Of a stretch of DNA of 10,452 bases, positions 1 through 6,651 are shown piece by piece. The DNA is from DASXPG01 sp036493755 (GTDB taxonomy: Bacteria > Gemmatimonadota > Gemmatimonadetes > Gemmatimonadales > JACORV01): NCBI GenBank assembly GCA_036493755.1, contig DASXPG010000171.1, positions 1 to 10,452 on the forward strand, given 5' to 3'. Numbering within the stretch: the stretch's first letter is position 1; the number at the start of each line of letters is the position of its first letter. A model generated the notes under the pieces. It was given only the letters and a program-made list of their open reading frames with translations. It searched no databases and was not told where the DNA came from. A program made the translations under genes and the position numbers.

Positions 1-1045
1 GCCGAGCCCCCCAGATCGTGGCCAGCCAGGCGAAGAGCTGGATGCCGCTGGGGATCGAGACCGTCATGCTGCCGGCCGAAAAGAAAGTCGTGGAGAGCTC
101 GGGAATGCCGGTGGCGAACATGTGGTGGGCCCAGACGCCGAATCCGGCGATCCCGGTCGCGACGGTAGCCATCGCGATCCAGGTGTGGCCGACGATCGGC
201 CGCCGGCAGAAGGCCGGCAACATCACCGAGATCATCCCCGTCGCCGGCAGGATGATGATGTAGACCCAGGGATGTCCGAAGACCCAGAAGAGGTGCTGCC
301 AGAGCAGCGGATGCCCGCCCGCGGCAGGATCGAAGAAGTGAAAACCGTAACGCCGTTCGAGCTCGAGAAAGACCAGCGCGGCGCTGAGCGGCGGCAGGGC
401 AAAGAGGGTCGCGACCGAAGTGGTCAGCGTGCTCCACATCAGCAGCGGCATCCGGCTCAGCGACATGCCGGGGCAGCGGATCTTGAAGATGGTAACGATG
501 AAATTGATCGCGCCCGCAGTCGCGGAGATCGAGAGAAAGAGCAGCGCGAGGGTGTAAAAATCCATGTTGAGGCCGGGCGAGTACGCCGGCCCGGTGTAGG
601 GCGGATAGGCGAACCATCCGCCGTGCGGGCCCAGGCCGAGCGCGAGCCCGGTGTAGAGCACCAATCCCGAGAGCAGGAATGACCAGTACGAAAAGGCATT
701 GAGGCGCGGAAAGGCCATGTCGCGCGAGCCGAGGAGCAGGGGCACGAGATAGTTGCTGAACCCCGAGAGAATCGGCGACGCGTACCAGAAGATCATCGTC
801 GTGCCGTGCATCGTGAACAGCTGGTCGTACGCCTCGGGAGAGAGCAAGTGATTCTCGGGCCGGGCGAGCTGCGCGCGCATGAAGAGCGCTTCCACGCCGC
901 CGATGAGCAGGAAGACGAAGGCGGTAACGAGGTATCGCTTCCCGATTGTCTTGTGATCTACCGATGCCAGCTCGGCGTACAGGCTGGGCGGTGGCTCCCA
1001 GATCGCCTCGAGGCGCTCCTCGACCGGCGCCAGGGCGGTGGCCAT
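1..1045 (-). CDS. ctaD: Cytochrome c oxidase subunit I (A-type heme-copper oxidase), 3' end beyond window
   Basis: This is the catalytic subunit of an aa3-like oxidase, which reduces O2 in the inner membrane. It is open from an ATG at 1045 to the left edge, giving 348 residues and lacking the C-terminal part. Visible family marks are the low-spin heme ligand H80 in FTMHGTT, the D-channel entrance residues N98, D109 and N116 (DMAFPRLN), CuB ligands H258, H307 and H308, and the Tyr cross-linked to H258, Y262 (GHPWVY). Two usual residues are changed. The Glu of GHPEVY is W260, and the K-channel Lys of the TGIK/TGVK motif is Q336 (SIPSGIQLF). The spacing H258 to Q336 is 78 residues, the same as H284 to K362 in Rhodobacter, so the alignment is secure. 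The ATG follows the subunit II stop directly (TAA-ATG), so translation is probably coupled. The active-site Tyr and CuB ligands argue for an O2 reductase rather than a NO reductase. Confidence 0.97.
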   Translation of the reverse strand, partial: MATALAPVEERLEAIWEPPPSLYAELASVDHKTIGKRYLVTAFVFLLIGGVEALFMRAQLARPENHLLSPEAYDQLFTMHGTTMIFWYASPILSGFSNYLVPLLLGSRDMAFPRLNAFSYWSFLLSGLVLYTGLALGLGPHGGWFAYPPYTGPAYSPGLNMDFYTLALLFLSISATAGAINFIVTIFKIRCPGMSLSRMPLLMWSTLTTSVATLFALPPLSAALVFLELERRYGFHFFDPAAGGHPLLWQHLFWVFGHPWVYIIILPATGMISVMLPAFCRRPIVGHTWIAMATVATGIAGFGVWAHHMFATGIPELSTTFFSAGSMTVSIPSGIQLFAWLATIWGAR

Positions 1046-2035
1046 TTACTTCAGGCTCTCCAGATAGCGAGCCACGGCCCGCAGCTCCGCGCCCGGCATG
1101 GGGATCCGCGGCATCAGCGTCCCCGGTTTCACCGCGCCGGGATTGGCGATCCACCCCGCGACATCGCCTTCATGGTTAGGCAGCGCGCCCGCGGCCAGCA
1201 TCGCCCGCGATGCCACGTGGGTGAGGTCGGGGCCGATGGTGCCCGCGGCGGCGGTGCCGCGGACCGAGTGGCACGATCCGCAGCCGCGGTCCTGGAAGAC
1301 ACGCGCGCCATCCGCCGATTCCGTCGATGCCGCCGCATTCATGCGCTGATGCGCCATCCAACCGTCGAAGGCGGCGGAATCTTCGGCGATCACCTCGATG
1401 GCCATGTGCGCATGTTGCGGTCCGCAGAACTCCGCGCACATGCCGAGGTAGTGGCCGGGATGATCGGCCTGGAGCCAGGTGGAGTTGTGCTGCCCGGGAA
1501 TGAGGTCGGTCTTGCCGTTGAGCTGAGGCACCCAGAGCGAGTGAATCACATCGACGCCCCGCAGTGAGATCCGCGCGGGCTTTCCCACCGGCAGGTGGAG
1601 CTCGTTCGCCGTCACGACGCCTCGGCCCGGGTAACGGACCTCCCACCACCATTGGTGACCCACGACCTCGATGGTGAGGCCCGCCGCGGCCGCCGGGGCC
1701 TCCATCGATCGCATGGTGATCAACGTGGCCAGAAAGAGCGTGGTGAGAACGACGACCGGCATCGCCGCGCCGCCGGCCCCGATCCACCGCGCTTCGCTGA
1801 CCGGCGGGGCGGTGCGAATCCCCGGCTCGATGATGTCAAAGGCCTCGGGTTCATTACGCTTGCGCCGCAGCTCGCGGGCGATGGGGACCAGCAGCAGCAC
1901 CATGACCAGCAAAAAGACAGCGCCGCAGGCCACCGCAGTGATCCACCAGAGCGAAGCGATGTGGACCGCCGCCGGCCCTTGGGGAGAGAGGGTCGACGGT
2001 ATGGACTGGCCGGCGAGCTGCGTCAGCGAAGTCAC
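1046..2035 (-). CDS. ctaC: Cytochrome c oxidase subunit II with fused C-terminal cytochrome c (caa3-like)
   Basis: This subunit accepts electrons at the binuclear CuA centre on the periplasmic side and passes them to subunit I. It has 329 residues. Two membrane helices lie at about 28-55 and 86-108, followed by the cupredoxin domain. That domain carries the aromatic GHQWWW patch (126-131), H165, and the CuA cluster C200-A-E202-F-C204-G-P-Q-H208-A-H-M211. A class I cytochrome c domain follows, with C252-G-S-C255-H256 and a likely Met ligand at M308 in GTLMPRIPM. The start is a GTG. An in-frame stop (bases 2060-2062 on the plus strand) lies nine codons upstream, so the protein cannot be extended far. 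No cleavable signal peptide or lipobox is visible. The first 27 residues carry no Lys, Arg, Asp or Glu, which fits direct insertion with the N-terminus outside. The fused cytochrome suggests electrons come from another cytochrome c or directly from an upstream complex. Subunit I follows with no gap. Confidence 0.97.
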   Translation of the reverse strand: MTSLTQLAGQSIPSTLSPQGPAAVHIASLWWITAVACGAVFLLVMVLLLVPIARELRRKRNEPEAFDIIEPGIRTAPPVSEARWIGAGGAAMPVVVLTTLFLATLITMRSMEAPAAAAGLTIEVVGHQWWWEVRYPGRGVVTANELHLPVGKPARISLRGVDVIHSLWVPQLNGKTDLIPGQHNSTWLQADHPGHYLGMCAEFCGPQHAHMAIEVIAEDSAAFDGWMAHQRMNAAASTESADGARVFQDRGCGSCHSVRGTAAAGTIGPDLTHVASRAMLAAGALPNHEGDVAGWIANPGAVKPGTLMPRIPMPGAELRAVARYLESLK

Positions 2036-2194
2036 TCCACTGTCATCCAGAAGGGGTCCTCAGACGATCAGAGGTTCCCTGTACCCGCCCGGCCGGGGAT
2101 GTTCCGCATTTGTATCGTATGGCTTACCCAACTACAGGAACATCAACGGCATGCGCCGGTAGACAAACGAGGACCAGCACGAGGAGTGAGCAGG
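2036..2194. promoter_or_regulatory. Divergent intergenic region between oxidase and ASRT operons
   Basis: This 159-base gap separates the leftward oxidase genes from the rightward metabolic operon and must hold both promoters if they are transcribed from here. Bases about 2100-2170 are clearly richer in A+T than the surroundings, as expected of a promoter. I could not place a convincing -35/-10 pair on either strand. The best plus-strand candidate, TTGTAT at 2110 with TACAGG 17 bases on, matches the consensus poorly. An imperfect dyad, CCTCaGA-CGA-TCaGAGG, spans 2058-2074 just upstream of the oxidase start and could be an operator or a chance hairpin. Confidence 0.45.
2181..2186 (+). promoter_or_regulatory. 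Ribosome binding site of the ASRT-family gene
   Basis: GAGGAG lies 8 bases before the GTG at 2195. It decides between two in-frame GTG codons. The one at 2186 overlaps the purine run and has no usable spacing. The one at 2195 is well placed and gives an N-terminus that matches the known family start. Confidence 0.7.
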
Positions 2195-2575
2195 GTGAGC
2201 AGAGCGATCGGACGGCTGCGCTGGGCGATCGCGGAAGGCTATATCCCCGCCACCAGCAACGGCCCGTCGCCCGAGATGACCAGCCACGAAACGGCGTGCC
2301 TGCTCAACGCTGGAGACCAGGACGCCGATGTGCGGATCCTGATCTTTTTTTCCGACCGCGGACCGGTTGGCCCCTATCGAGTGACGGTGCCGGCCCGGCG
2401 CAGCTTGCACCTTCGCTTCAACGATCTCAGCGATCCCGAGCCGATTCCTCGCGATACCGACTACGCCAGCGTCATTGAGTCGGACGTGCCGATCGTCGTG
2501 CAGCACACCCGTCTCGATTCGCGCCAGTCCGCCAACGCACTCCTCAGCACCATTGCCTTTTCGGAGGAGAGATGA
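2195..2575 (+). CDS. ASRT (Anabaena sensory rhodopsin transducer)-family protein
   Basis: This is a 126-residue soluble protein of the sensory rhodopsin transducer family. It closely resembles, as recalled, the 125-residue Anabaena protein, with shared stretches such as WAIAEGYIP (10-18), ISHET-like TSHET (29-33), VGPYRVTVPARR (58-69), RFNDLSDP (74-81) and VPIVVQHTRLDSRQ (98-111). The Anabaena member is a tetrameric beta-rich protein that binds the sensory rhodopsin and has been reported to bind DNA. Comparative work predicted the wider superfamily to be small-molecule-binding domains. No rhodopsin gene is visible here. The stop overlaps the next start (ATGA at 2572), so it heads a catabolic-looking operon. 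I infer a ligand-sensing or accessory role tied to the neighbouring enzymes rather than light sensing. The open frame continues upstream to 1595, but that part is antisense to the oxidase gene and is not coding. The family call is firm; the function is open. Confidence 0.93.
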   Translation: MSRAIGRLRWAIAEGYIPATSNGPSPEMTSHETACLLNAGDQDADVRILIFFSDRGPVGPYRVTVPARRSLHLRFNDLSDPEPIPRDTDYASVIESDVPIVVQHTRLDSRQSANALLSTIAFSEER

Positions 2576-3702
2576 CGTCCGCAAGCGCCGCCACGCTTGA
2601 TCTGATGAGAGGGGAGGGCGTTCCTCTGTCCGCCCTCGGAGCCTTCGCGTACCAGATTCCCACCGACGCGCCTGAATCCGACGGCACCTTTGCCTGGGAT
2701 TCCACGACGATCGTGGTTATCGAGGTGGACGCGGGCGGACACACCGGGCTTGGCTATGCCTACACCCACCGCTCGGCGGCCGATGTCGCGACGCAGCTGC
2801 TATGGCCGGCGATCCGCCGCGGCGACGCCCTGGCGACGAACGGCTGCTGGGAAGCGATGCGCCGCGCGGTGCGCAACGTCGGTGCCGGCGGCATCGCCGC
2901 CTCCGCGATCGCGGCCGTGGACATAGCGCTCTGGGACCTCAAGGCCAAGCTGCTCAACGTGTCGCTCGTGGATCTCCTCGGCGCGGTTCGGGAGCGGGTG
3001 CCGGTCTACGGCAGCGGCGGCTTCACCTCGTATTCCACGGAGCGCCTCTGTCGGCAGCTCGGTGGCTGGGCCGAGGCGGGTATCGCGCGCGTCAAGATGA
3101 AGGTCGGTCGGGATCCCGAGGCCGACGGCGAGCGGGTACGCGCCGCGCGCGCCGCCATTGGCCCGGACGCGGGATTGATGGTGGATGCCAACGGAGCGTT
3201 GACGCGAAAGCAGGCGCTCACTGCGGCGGCCGATTTCTCCGAGTCCGGCACCAGCTGGTTCGAGGAGCCGGTGACGTCCGACGATATCGAGGGGCTGCGG
3301 TTGATACGCGATCTCGCGCCCGCCGGCATGGAGATCGCGGCGGGTGAGTATGGATGGACCACGCCCGACTTCCAGCGGCTTCTCGATGCGGGCGCGGTCG
3401 ATGTGCTCCAGGCCGATGCGACCCGCTGCCAAGGGATCAGTGGTTTTCTGGCCGTCGGCGCGCTGTGCGCCGCGCGCTCTCTGCCGCTGTCGGCGCACAC
3501 GGCGCCTTCGCTGCACCTGCATCCCTGCTGCGCCCTCTCGGCTCTGCGGGACGTCGAATACTTCCACGATCACGTCCGCATCGAGTCGATGCTCTTTGAC
3601 GGCGCCGCCGTTCAGCATGAGGGACGCATTGCGCCCGACCGCTCGCGCCCGGGGCTGGGCCTCGAGCTGAAGCGTGCCGACGCCGAGCCTTTCCGTGTCT
3701 GA
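2572..3702 (+). CDS. Mandelate racemase-type enolase-superfamily enzyme (probable acid-sugar dehydratase or epimerase)
   Basis: This 376-residue enzyme has the enolase-superfamily capping domain (about 1-140) and a TIM-barrel domain. Members remove the proton alpha to a carboxylate using a Mg2+-stabilised enolate. Visible catalytic residues are K175-M-K177 (KxK base), metal ligands D205 (VDANGA), E231 (FEEP) and E259 (AAGE), and the D282/H309 dyad (QADATR, SAHTAP). The D282-H309 spacing of 27 and the D205-E231 spacing of 26 equal those of mandelate racemase. A KxK together with a His-Asp dyad is typical of the mandelate racemase subgroup, which contains many acid-sugar dehydratases. The substrate cannot be read from sequence. 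A strong ribosome binding site (GGAGGAG, 2563-2569) lies just before the ATG, inside the end of the ASRT gene. The 3' end overlaps the SDR gene. Confidence 0.93.
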   Translation: MTSASAATLDLMRGEGVPLSALGAFAYQIPTDAPESDGTFAWDSTTIVVIEVDAGGHTGLGYAYTHRSAADVATQLLWPAIRRGDALATNGCWEAMRRAVRNVGAGGIAASAIAAVDIALWDLKAKLLNVSLVDLLGAVRERVPVYGSGGFTSYSTERLCRQLGGWAEAGIARVKMKVGRDPEADGERVRAARAAIGPDAGLMVDANGALTRKQALTAAADFSESGTSWFEEPVTSDDIEGLRLIRDLAPAGMEIAAGEYGWTTPDFQRLLDAGAVDVLQADATRCQGISGFLAVGALCAARSLPLSAHTAPSLHLHPCCALSALRDVEYFHDHVRIESMLFDGAAVQHEGRIAPDRSRPGLGLELKRADAEPFRV

Positions 3703-4747
3703 CGCCCTCGAAGGACGGGTGGTGGTCATCACCGGCGGATCGGCCGGTGTCGGCCGGGCCGCGGCCCGCGCTTTCGCCGGGGCGGGTGCGGACATCGCGC
3801 TCCTTGCGCGCGGCGAGGAGCGGCTCGAGGACGCGCAGCGAGAAATCGAAGCGCTCGGACGCCGCGCGCTGGCGATATCGGTGGACGTCGGCTTCGCCGA
3901 CCAGGTCGAACGAGCCGCCCAGCAGATCGAGAAGACCCTGGGTCCGATCGACATCTGGGTGAATAACGCCATGGCCTCGGTTTTTTCGCCGGTGAGTGAA
4001 ATGGGCGAGGATGAGTATCGCCGCGTCACCGATGTCACCTATCTCGGCGCGGTCTACGGCACCATGGCGGCGCTGCGCCGGATGAAGGCGCGCGACCGGG
4101 GTGTCATCGTCCAGGTGGGTTCGGCCCTGGCGATGCGGTCGATTCCTCTGCAATCCGCGTATTGCGCGGCGAAGCACGCCATGCGCGGGTTCACCACGTC
4201 GCTGCGCAGCGAGCTGATTCACGACGGCAGCAAGGTGCGGGTGGTGATGGTGCACATGCCGGCCCTCAATACGCCCCAGTTCGGCTGGATGAAGAGCCGC
4301 CTGCCTGACCGCGCCCAACCGGTGCCGCCGATCTACCAACCCGAAGTCGCCGCCAACGCGATCCTGTACGCCGCCACCCACGACGTGGGCCGGGAAATCC
4401 TGGTCGGCCTGCCGACGGTGAAGGCGGTAGTCGGCAACAAGGTCGCCCCCGGTTTTCTCGACCGGTATCTGGCGGCGCACGGTTTCGACGATCAGCAGAC
4501 CGACGAGCCGGAGGTTGCCGGCCGCCCCGACAACCTCTGGAAGCCGGTCGCGGGAAACCAGGCCGCGCACGGTGCTTTCGACAACCGCGCCCACGGTTCG
4601 AGCTTCGAGTTCTGGCTGCGGGTGAATCGGCGCGCACTCTTTCTCGCCGGCCTCGGCGTCGCGGGCGCGGCAGCCATCGCCACGACCCTCGCGCGCAAGC
4701 GCCGCCGCCACTCCGCGTTTTCTCTGCCGACGCTATCCCGGAGATAA
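3674..4747 (+). CDS. Short-chain dehydrogenase/reductase with C-terminal membrane anchor
   Basis: This is a classical Rossmann-fold NAD(P)-dependent oxidoreductase. Numbering is from the GTG at 3674. It has the nucleotide-binding TGGSAGVG (20-27), NNAM (97-100, usually NNAG), catalytic S150, and Y163-C-A-A-K167. An Arg at 46 after the second strand suggests NADP(H). The protein is 357 residues against about 250 for a simple SDR. The extra part is a roughly 80-residue linker, a hydrophobic helix at about 321-340 and a basic end (RKRRR), consistent with a tail-type inner-membrane anchor and the catalytic domain in the cytoplasm. The start is uncertain. GTG at 3695, giving VSDALEGRVVVITGG, has the usual SDR N-terminus and overlaps the previous gene by only 8 bases, and neither start has a clear ribosome binding site. 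The substrate is unknown. Its place beside an acid-sugar-type enolase enzyme suggests an oxo or hydroxy intermediate of the same pathway. Confidence 0.9.
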   Translation: MPTPSLSVSDALEGRVVVITGGSAGVGRAAARAFAGAGADIALLARGEERLEDAQREIEALGRRALAISVDVGFADQVERAAQQIEKTLGPIDIWVNNAMASVFSPVSEMGEDEYRRVTDVTYLGAVYGTMAALRRMKARDRGVIVQVGSALAMRSIPLQSAYCAAKHAMRGFTTSLRSELIHDGSKVRVVMVHMPALNTPQFGWMKSRLPDRAQPVPPIYQPEVAANAILYAATHDVGREILVGLPTVKAVVGNKVAPGFLDRYLAAHGFDDQQTDEPEVAGRPDNLWKPVAGNQAAHGAFDNRAHGSSFEFWLRVNRRALFLAGLGVAGAAAIATTLARKRRRHSAFSLPTLSRR

Positions 4748-4752
4748 TCATC

Positions 4753-6651
4753 ATGTCGAAGACCGCTGCCGACGTCCTCGTTGGAACGCTGATCGAATCC
4801 TGGGGTGTCCGCCACATCTTCTCGCTACCCGGCGACGGGATCAACGGGATTTACGAGTCGCTGCGCAAGCGGCAGGATGAGATCCAGCTCATCCAGGTTC
4901 GGCATGAGGAGTCGGCGGCCTTCGCGGCATGCGCCTATGCCAAGTTCACCGGCGGCCTGGGGGTGTGCCTCGCGACCAGCGGTCCCGGTGCGATCCACCT
5001 CCTCAACGGCCTGTACGACGCCAAGATGGATGGCGCGAGCGTCCTGGCGCTTACCGGCCAGACCTATCACGACCTCATCGGAACGCAGTACCAGCAGGAG
5101 GTCAACCTGCTGTCGCTCTTCGAGGACGTCAGCGTCTACAATCAGGAAGTCCGGTCCCCGGCACAGGTGGACGCGCTGGTTCACGAGGCGGCGAAGGCGG
5201 CGCTGTCGCGGCGCGGCGTGGCGCACATCTCTTTCCCAACCGACCTCCAGCATGAAAAGCTGCCGGACCGCTGGGTGCAGCGCGGCCACTCGGCGCACAA
5301 GGCGATGGGGCACGCGGCGGGGACGTGGACACGTTCCGCGCCGGTGCCGCCGGTGAAGGCGCTCGATGACGCGGCGAAACTTCTCAACGCCGGTGAGCGT
5401 GTCGCGATGCTGGTGGGCCGTGGCGCGCTCGACGCGTCGAGCGAGGTACGCGCCGTTTCGGAGCGGCTCAACGCCCCCATCGTCCACGCCCTCCTCGGCA
5501 AGGCGGTAGTCCCTGCGTCGCACCCCAATCACATGGGCGGCATCGGGCTCCTGGGCGACCGGCCCGGCCAGCTGGCGCTGGAGCAGTGCGATACGCTGTT
5601 GATCGTCGGATCGAGCATGCCGTACATGAACTACTATCCCAAGCCGGAGGCGGCGCGCGCCGTTCAGATCGACGCCGACCCCGAGCGCATCGGTCTGCGC
5701 TTTCCCGTCGAGGTAGGATTGCCCGGCGACGCGCGCGCTACTCTTGACGCTCTACAGGAGCGCCTCAAGCCCAACGCCGCCGGTCGCAAGTGGCTCGACA
5801 CGCTGAAAGGCGAGAAGGCCAACTGGCGCAAAGTCCTGGAGAAGAAGGCCGACGACAGCGGCGTGCCGATGCGTCCGCAGCGTGTGGCGTGGGAGCTCAA
5901 CAAGCACCTTCCCGACAACGCCATTCTGTGCGGCGATTCTGGAACCAACACGACCTGGTACGCGCGCTACCTCGACATCCGTCCAGGAATGATGGCCTCC
6001 AATTCGGGAAACCTGGCGACGATGGCGTGCGGGCTGCCGTACGCCATTGGCGCGCAGATCGCATTCCCGCGCCGGCGCGCCGTGGCCTTCGTGGGCGACG
6101 GAGCCTTCACCATGCTGATGGGCGACATGCTCACCGCGGTGAAATACAATCTGCCGATCGTCGTCGTGCTGCTGCGCAACGACACCCTGGGGCAGATCCG
6201 CTGGGAGCAGATGGCCTTCGTCGGCAATCCCGAGTTCGGCGTGAGTCTGCACAACCCTCATTCCTTTGCCGACTGGGCGGCCAACTGCGGCGGCCTGGGG
6301 ATCAAGGTCACCGACCCCGGCGACCTCGATGCCGCGTTCACCGAGGCATTCCGGCAAACCCGATTGCCGTCGCTGATCGAGTGCGTCATCGATCCCGACG
6401 AGGCGCCGCTGCCGCCGACCACTTCGGCGGAATTCGCGGTGAACATGGCCAAGGCGGTGGCCAAGGGGCAGCCGAATCCGGTACGCATCGGCGTCACCAT
6501 GTTCCGTGACAAGATCGCCGAAGTGCTGGTGCAGGGAGTTGGCTCCATTCCGGGACCGCAACGCGTGCGGAAGAACGGGAAGGCGGACGGGAAGAGCCCA
6601 CGTCGGCGGAATAAATCAGCGCAGCCGGCCGAGACCGGCAGGAGGAAATAA
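4753..6651 (+). CDS. Thiamine diphosphate enzyme of the pyruvate oxidase / pyruvate:quinone oxidoreductase (PoxB) type
   Basis: This is a 632-residue enzyme with the usual three domains: N-terminal pyrimidine-binding, central Rossmann-like (about 190-330) and C-terminal diphosphate-binding. The catalytic Glu is E52 in VRHEES. The ThDP signature runs from G448-D449-G450 to N476, with MLMGDMLTAV between, as in E. coli PoxB. The stretches SSMPYMNYYP in the middle domain and ILCGDSGTNTTWYARYL before the ThDP site also follow PoxB, which decarboxylates pyruvate to acetate and CO2 and reduces FAD and then ubiquinone. Acetolactate synthase or another 2-oxoacid decarboxylase remains possible. It is about 60 residues longer than E. 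coli PoxB, ending in a Lys/Arg-rich, probably disordered tail (about 598-632). It starts 5 bases after the SDR stop, with GGAG at 4740-4743 as ribosome binding site. Its stop overlaps the next ATG by one base (TAATG). Confidence 0.9.
   Translation: MSKTAADVLVGTLIESWGVRHIFSLPGDGINGIYESLRKRQDEIQLIQVRHEESAAFAACAYAKFTGGLGVCLATSGPGAIHLLNGLYDAKMDGASVLALTGQTYHDLIGTQYQQEVNLLSLFEDVSVYNQEVRSPAQVDALVHEAAKAALSRRGVAHISFPTDLQHEKLPDRWVQRGHSAHKAMGHAAGTWTRSAPVPPVKALDDAAKLLNAGERVAMLVGRGALDASSEVRAVSERLNAPIVHALLGKAVVPASHPNHMGGIGLLGDRPGQLALEQCDTLLIVGSSMPYMNYYPKPEAARAVQIDADPERIGLRFPVEVGLPGDARATLDALQERLKPNAAGRKWLDTLKGEKANWRKVLEKKADDSGVPMRPQRVAWELNKHLPDNAILCGDSGTNTTWYARYLDIRPGMMASNSGNLATMACGLPYAIGAQIAFPRRRAVAFVGDGAFTMLMGDMLTAVKYNLPIVVVLLRNDTLGQIRWEQMAFVGNPEFGVSLHNPHSFADWAANCGGLGIKVTDPGDLDAAFTEAFRQTRLPSLIECVIDPDEAPLPPTTSAEFAVNMAKAVAKGQPNPVRIGVTMFRDKIAEVLVQGVGSIPGPQRVRKNGKADGKSPRRRNKSAQPAETGRRK
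6641..6646 (+). promoter_or_regulatory. Ribosome binding site of the small membrane protein gene
   Basis: GGAGGA sits 4 bases before the ATG at 6651 and within the last codons of the thiamine enzyme. It supports this ATG as the true start and supports expression of the small downstream gene. Confidence 0.6.

Noticed and set aside
1..1045. Possibility that subunit I is a nitric oxide reductase-type relative, because the channel residues are missing
   Set aside because: The active-site Tyr next to the CuB His is present and subunit II has a full CuA site plus cytochrome c, both fitting an O2-reducing oxidase better.
806..1567. Plus-strand open frame of 253 codons across the oxidase genes
   Set aside because: Both oxidase subunits on the minus strand are unmistakable here; this frame is their complement.
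2088..2097. Perfect palindrome CCCGGCCGGG in the divergent intergenic region
   Set aside because: Only 10 bases, all G and C, and expected by chance in such G+C-rich DNA.
1595..2194. Long plus-strand open frame upstream of, and continuous with, the ASRT gene
   Set aside because: It lies mostly antisense to the subunit II gene, has an Arg/Asp/His-rich composition typical of shadow frames in G+C-rich DNA, and the ASRT family begins at the GTG near 2195.
2800..4711. Two overlapping minus-strand open frames of more than 400 codons, antisense to the enolase-superfamily and SDR genes
   Set aside because: Low-complexity Arg/Ala/Gly/His-rich translations with no family motif. The plus strand carries well-defined enzymes with complete catalytic residues.
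5752..6561. Minus-strand open frame of 269 codons within the PoxB-like gene
   Set aside because: Antisense shadow of a strongly conserved thiamine diphosphate enzyme; no recognisable domain.
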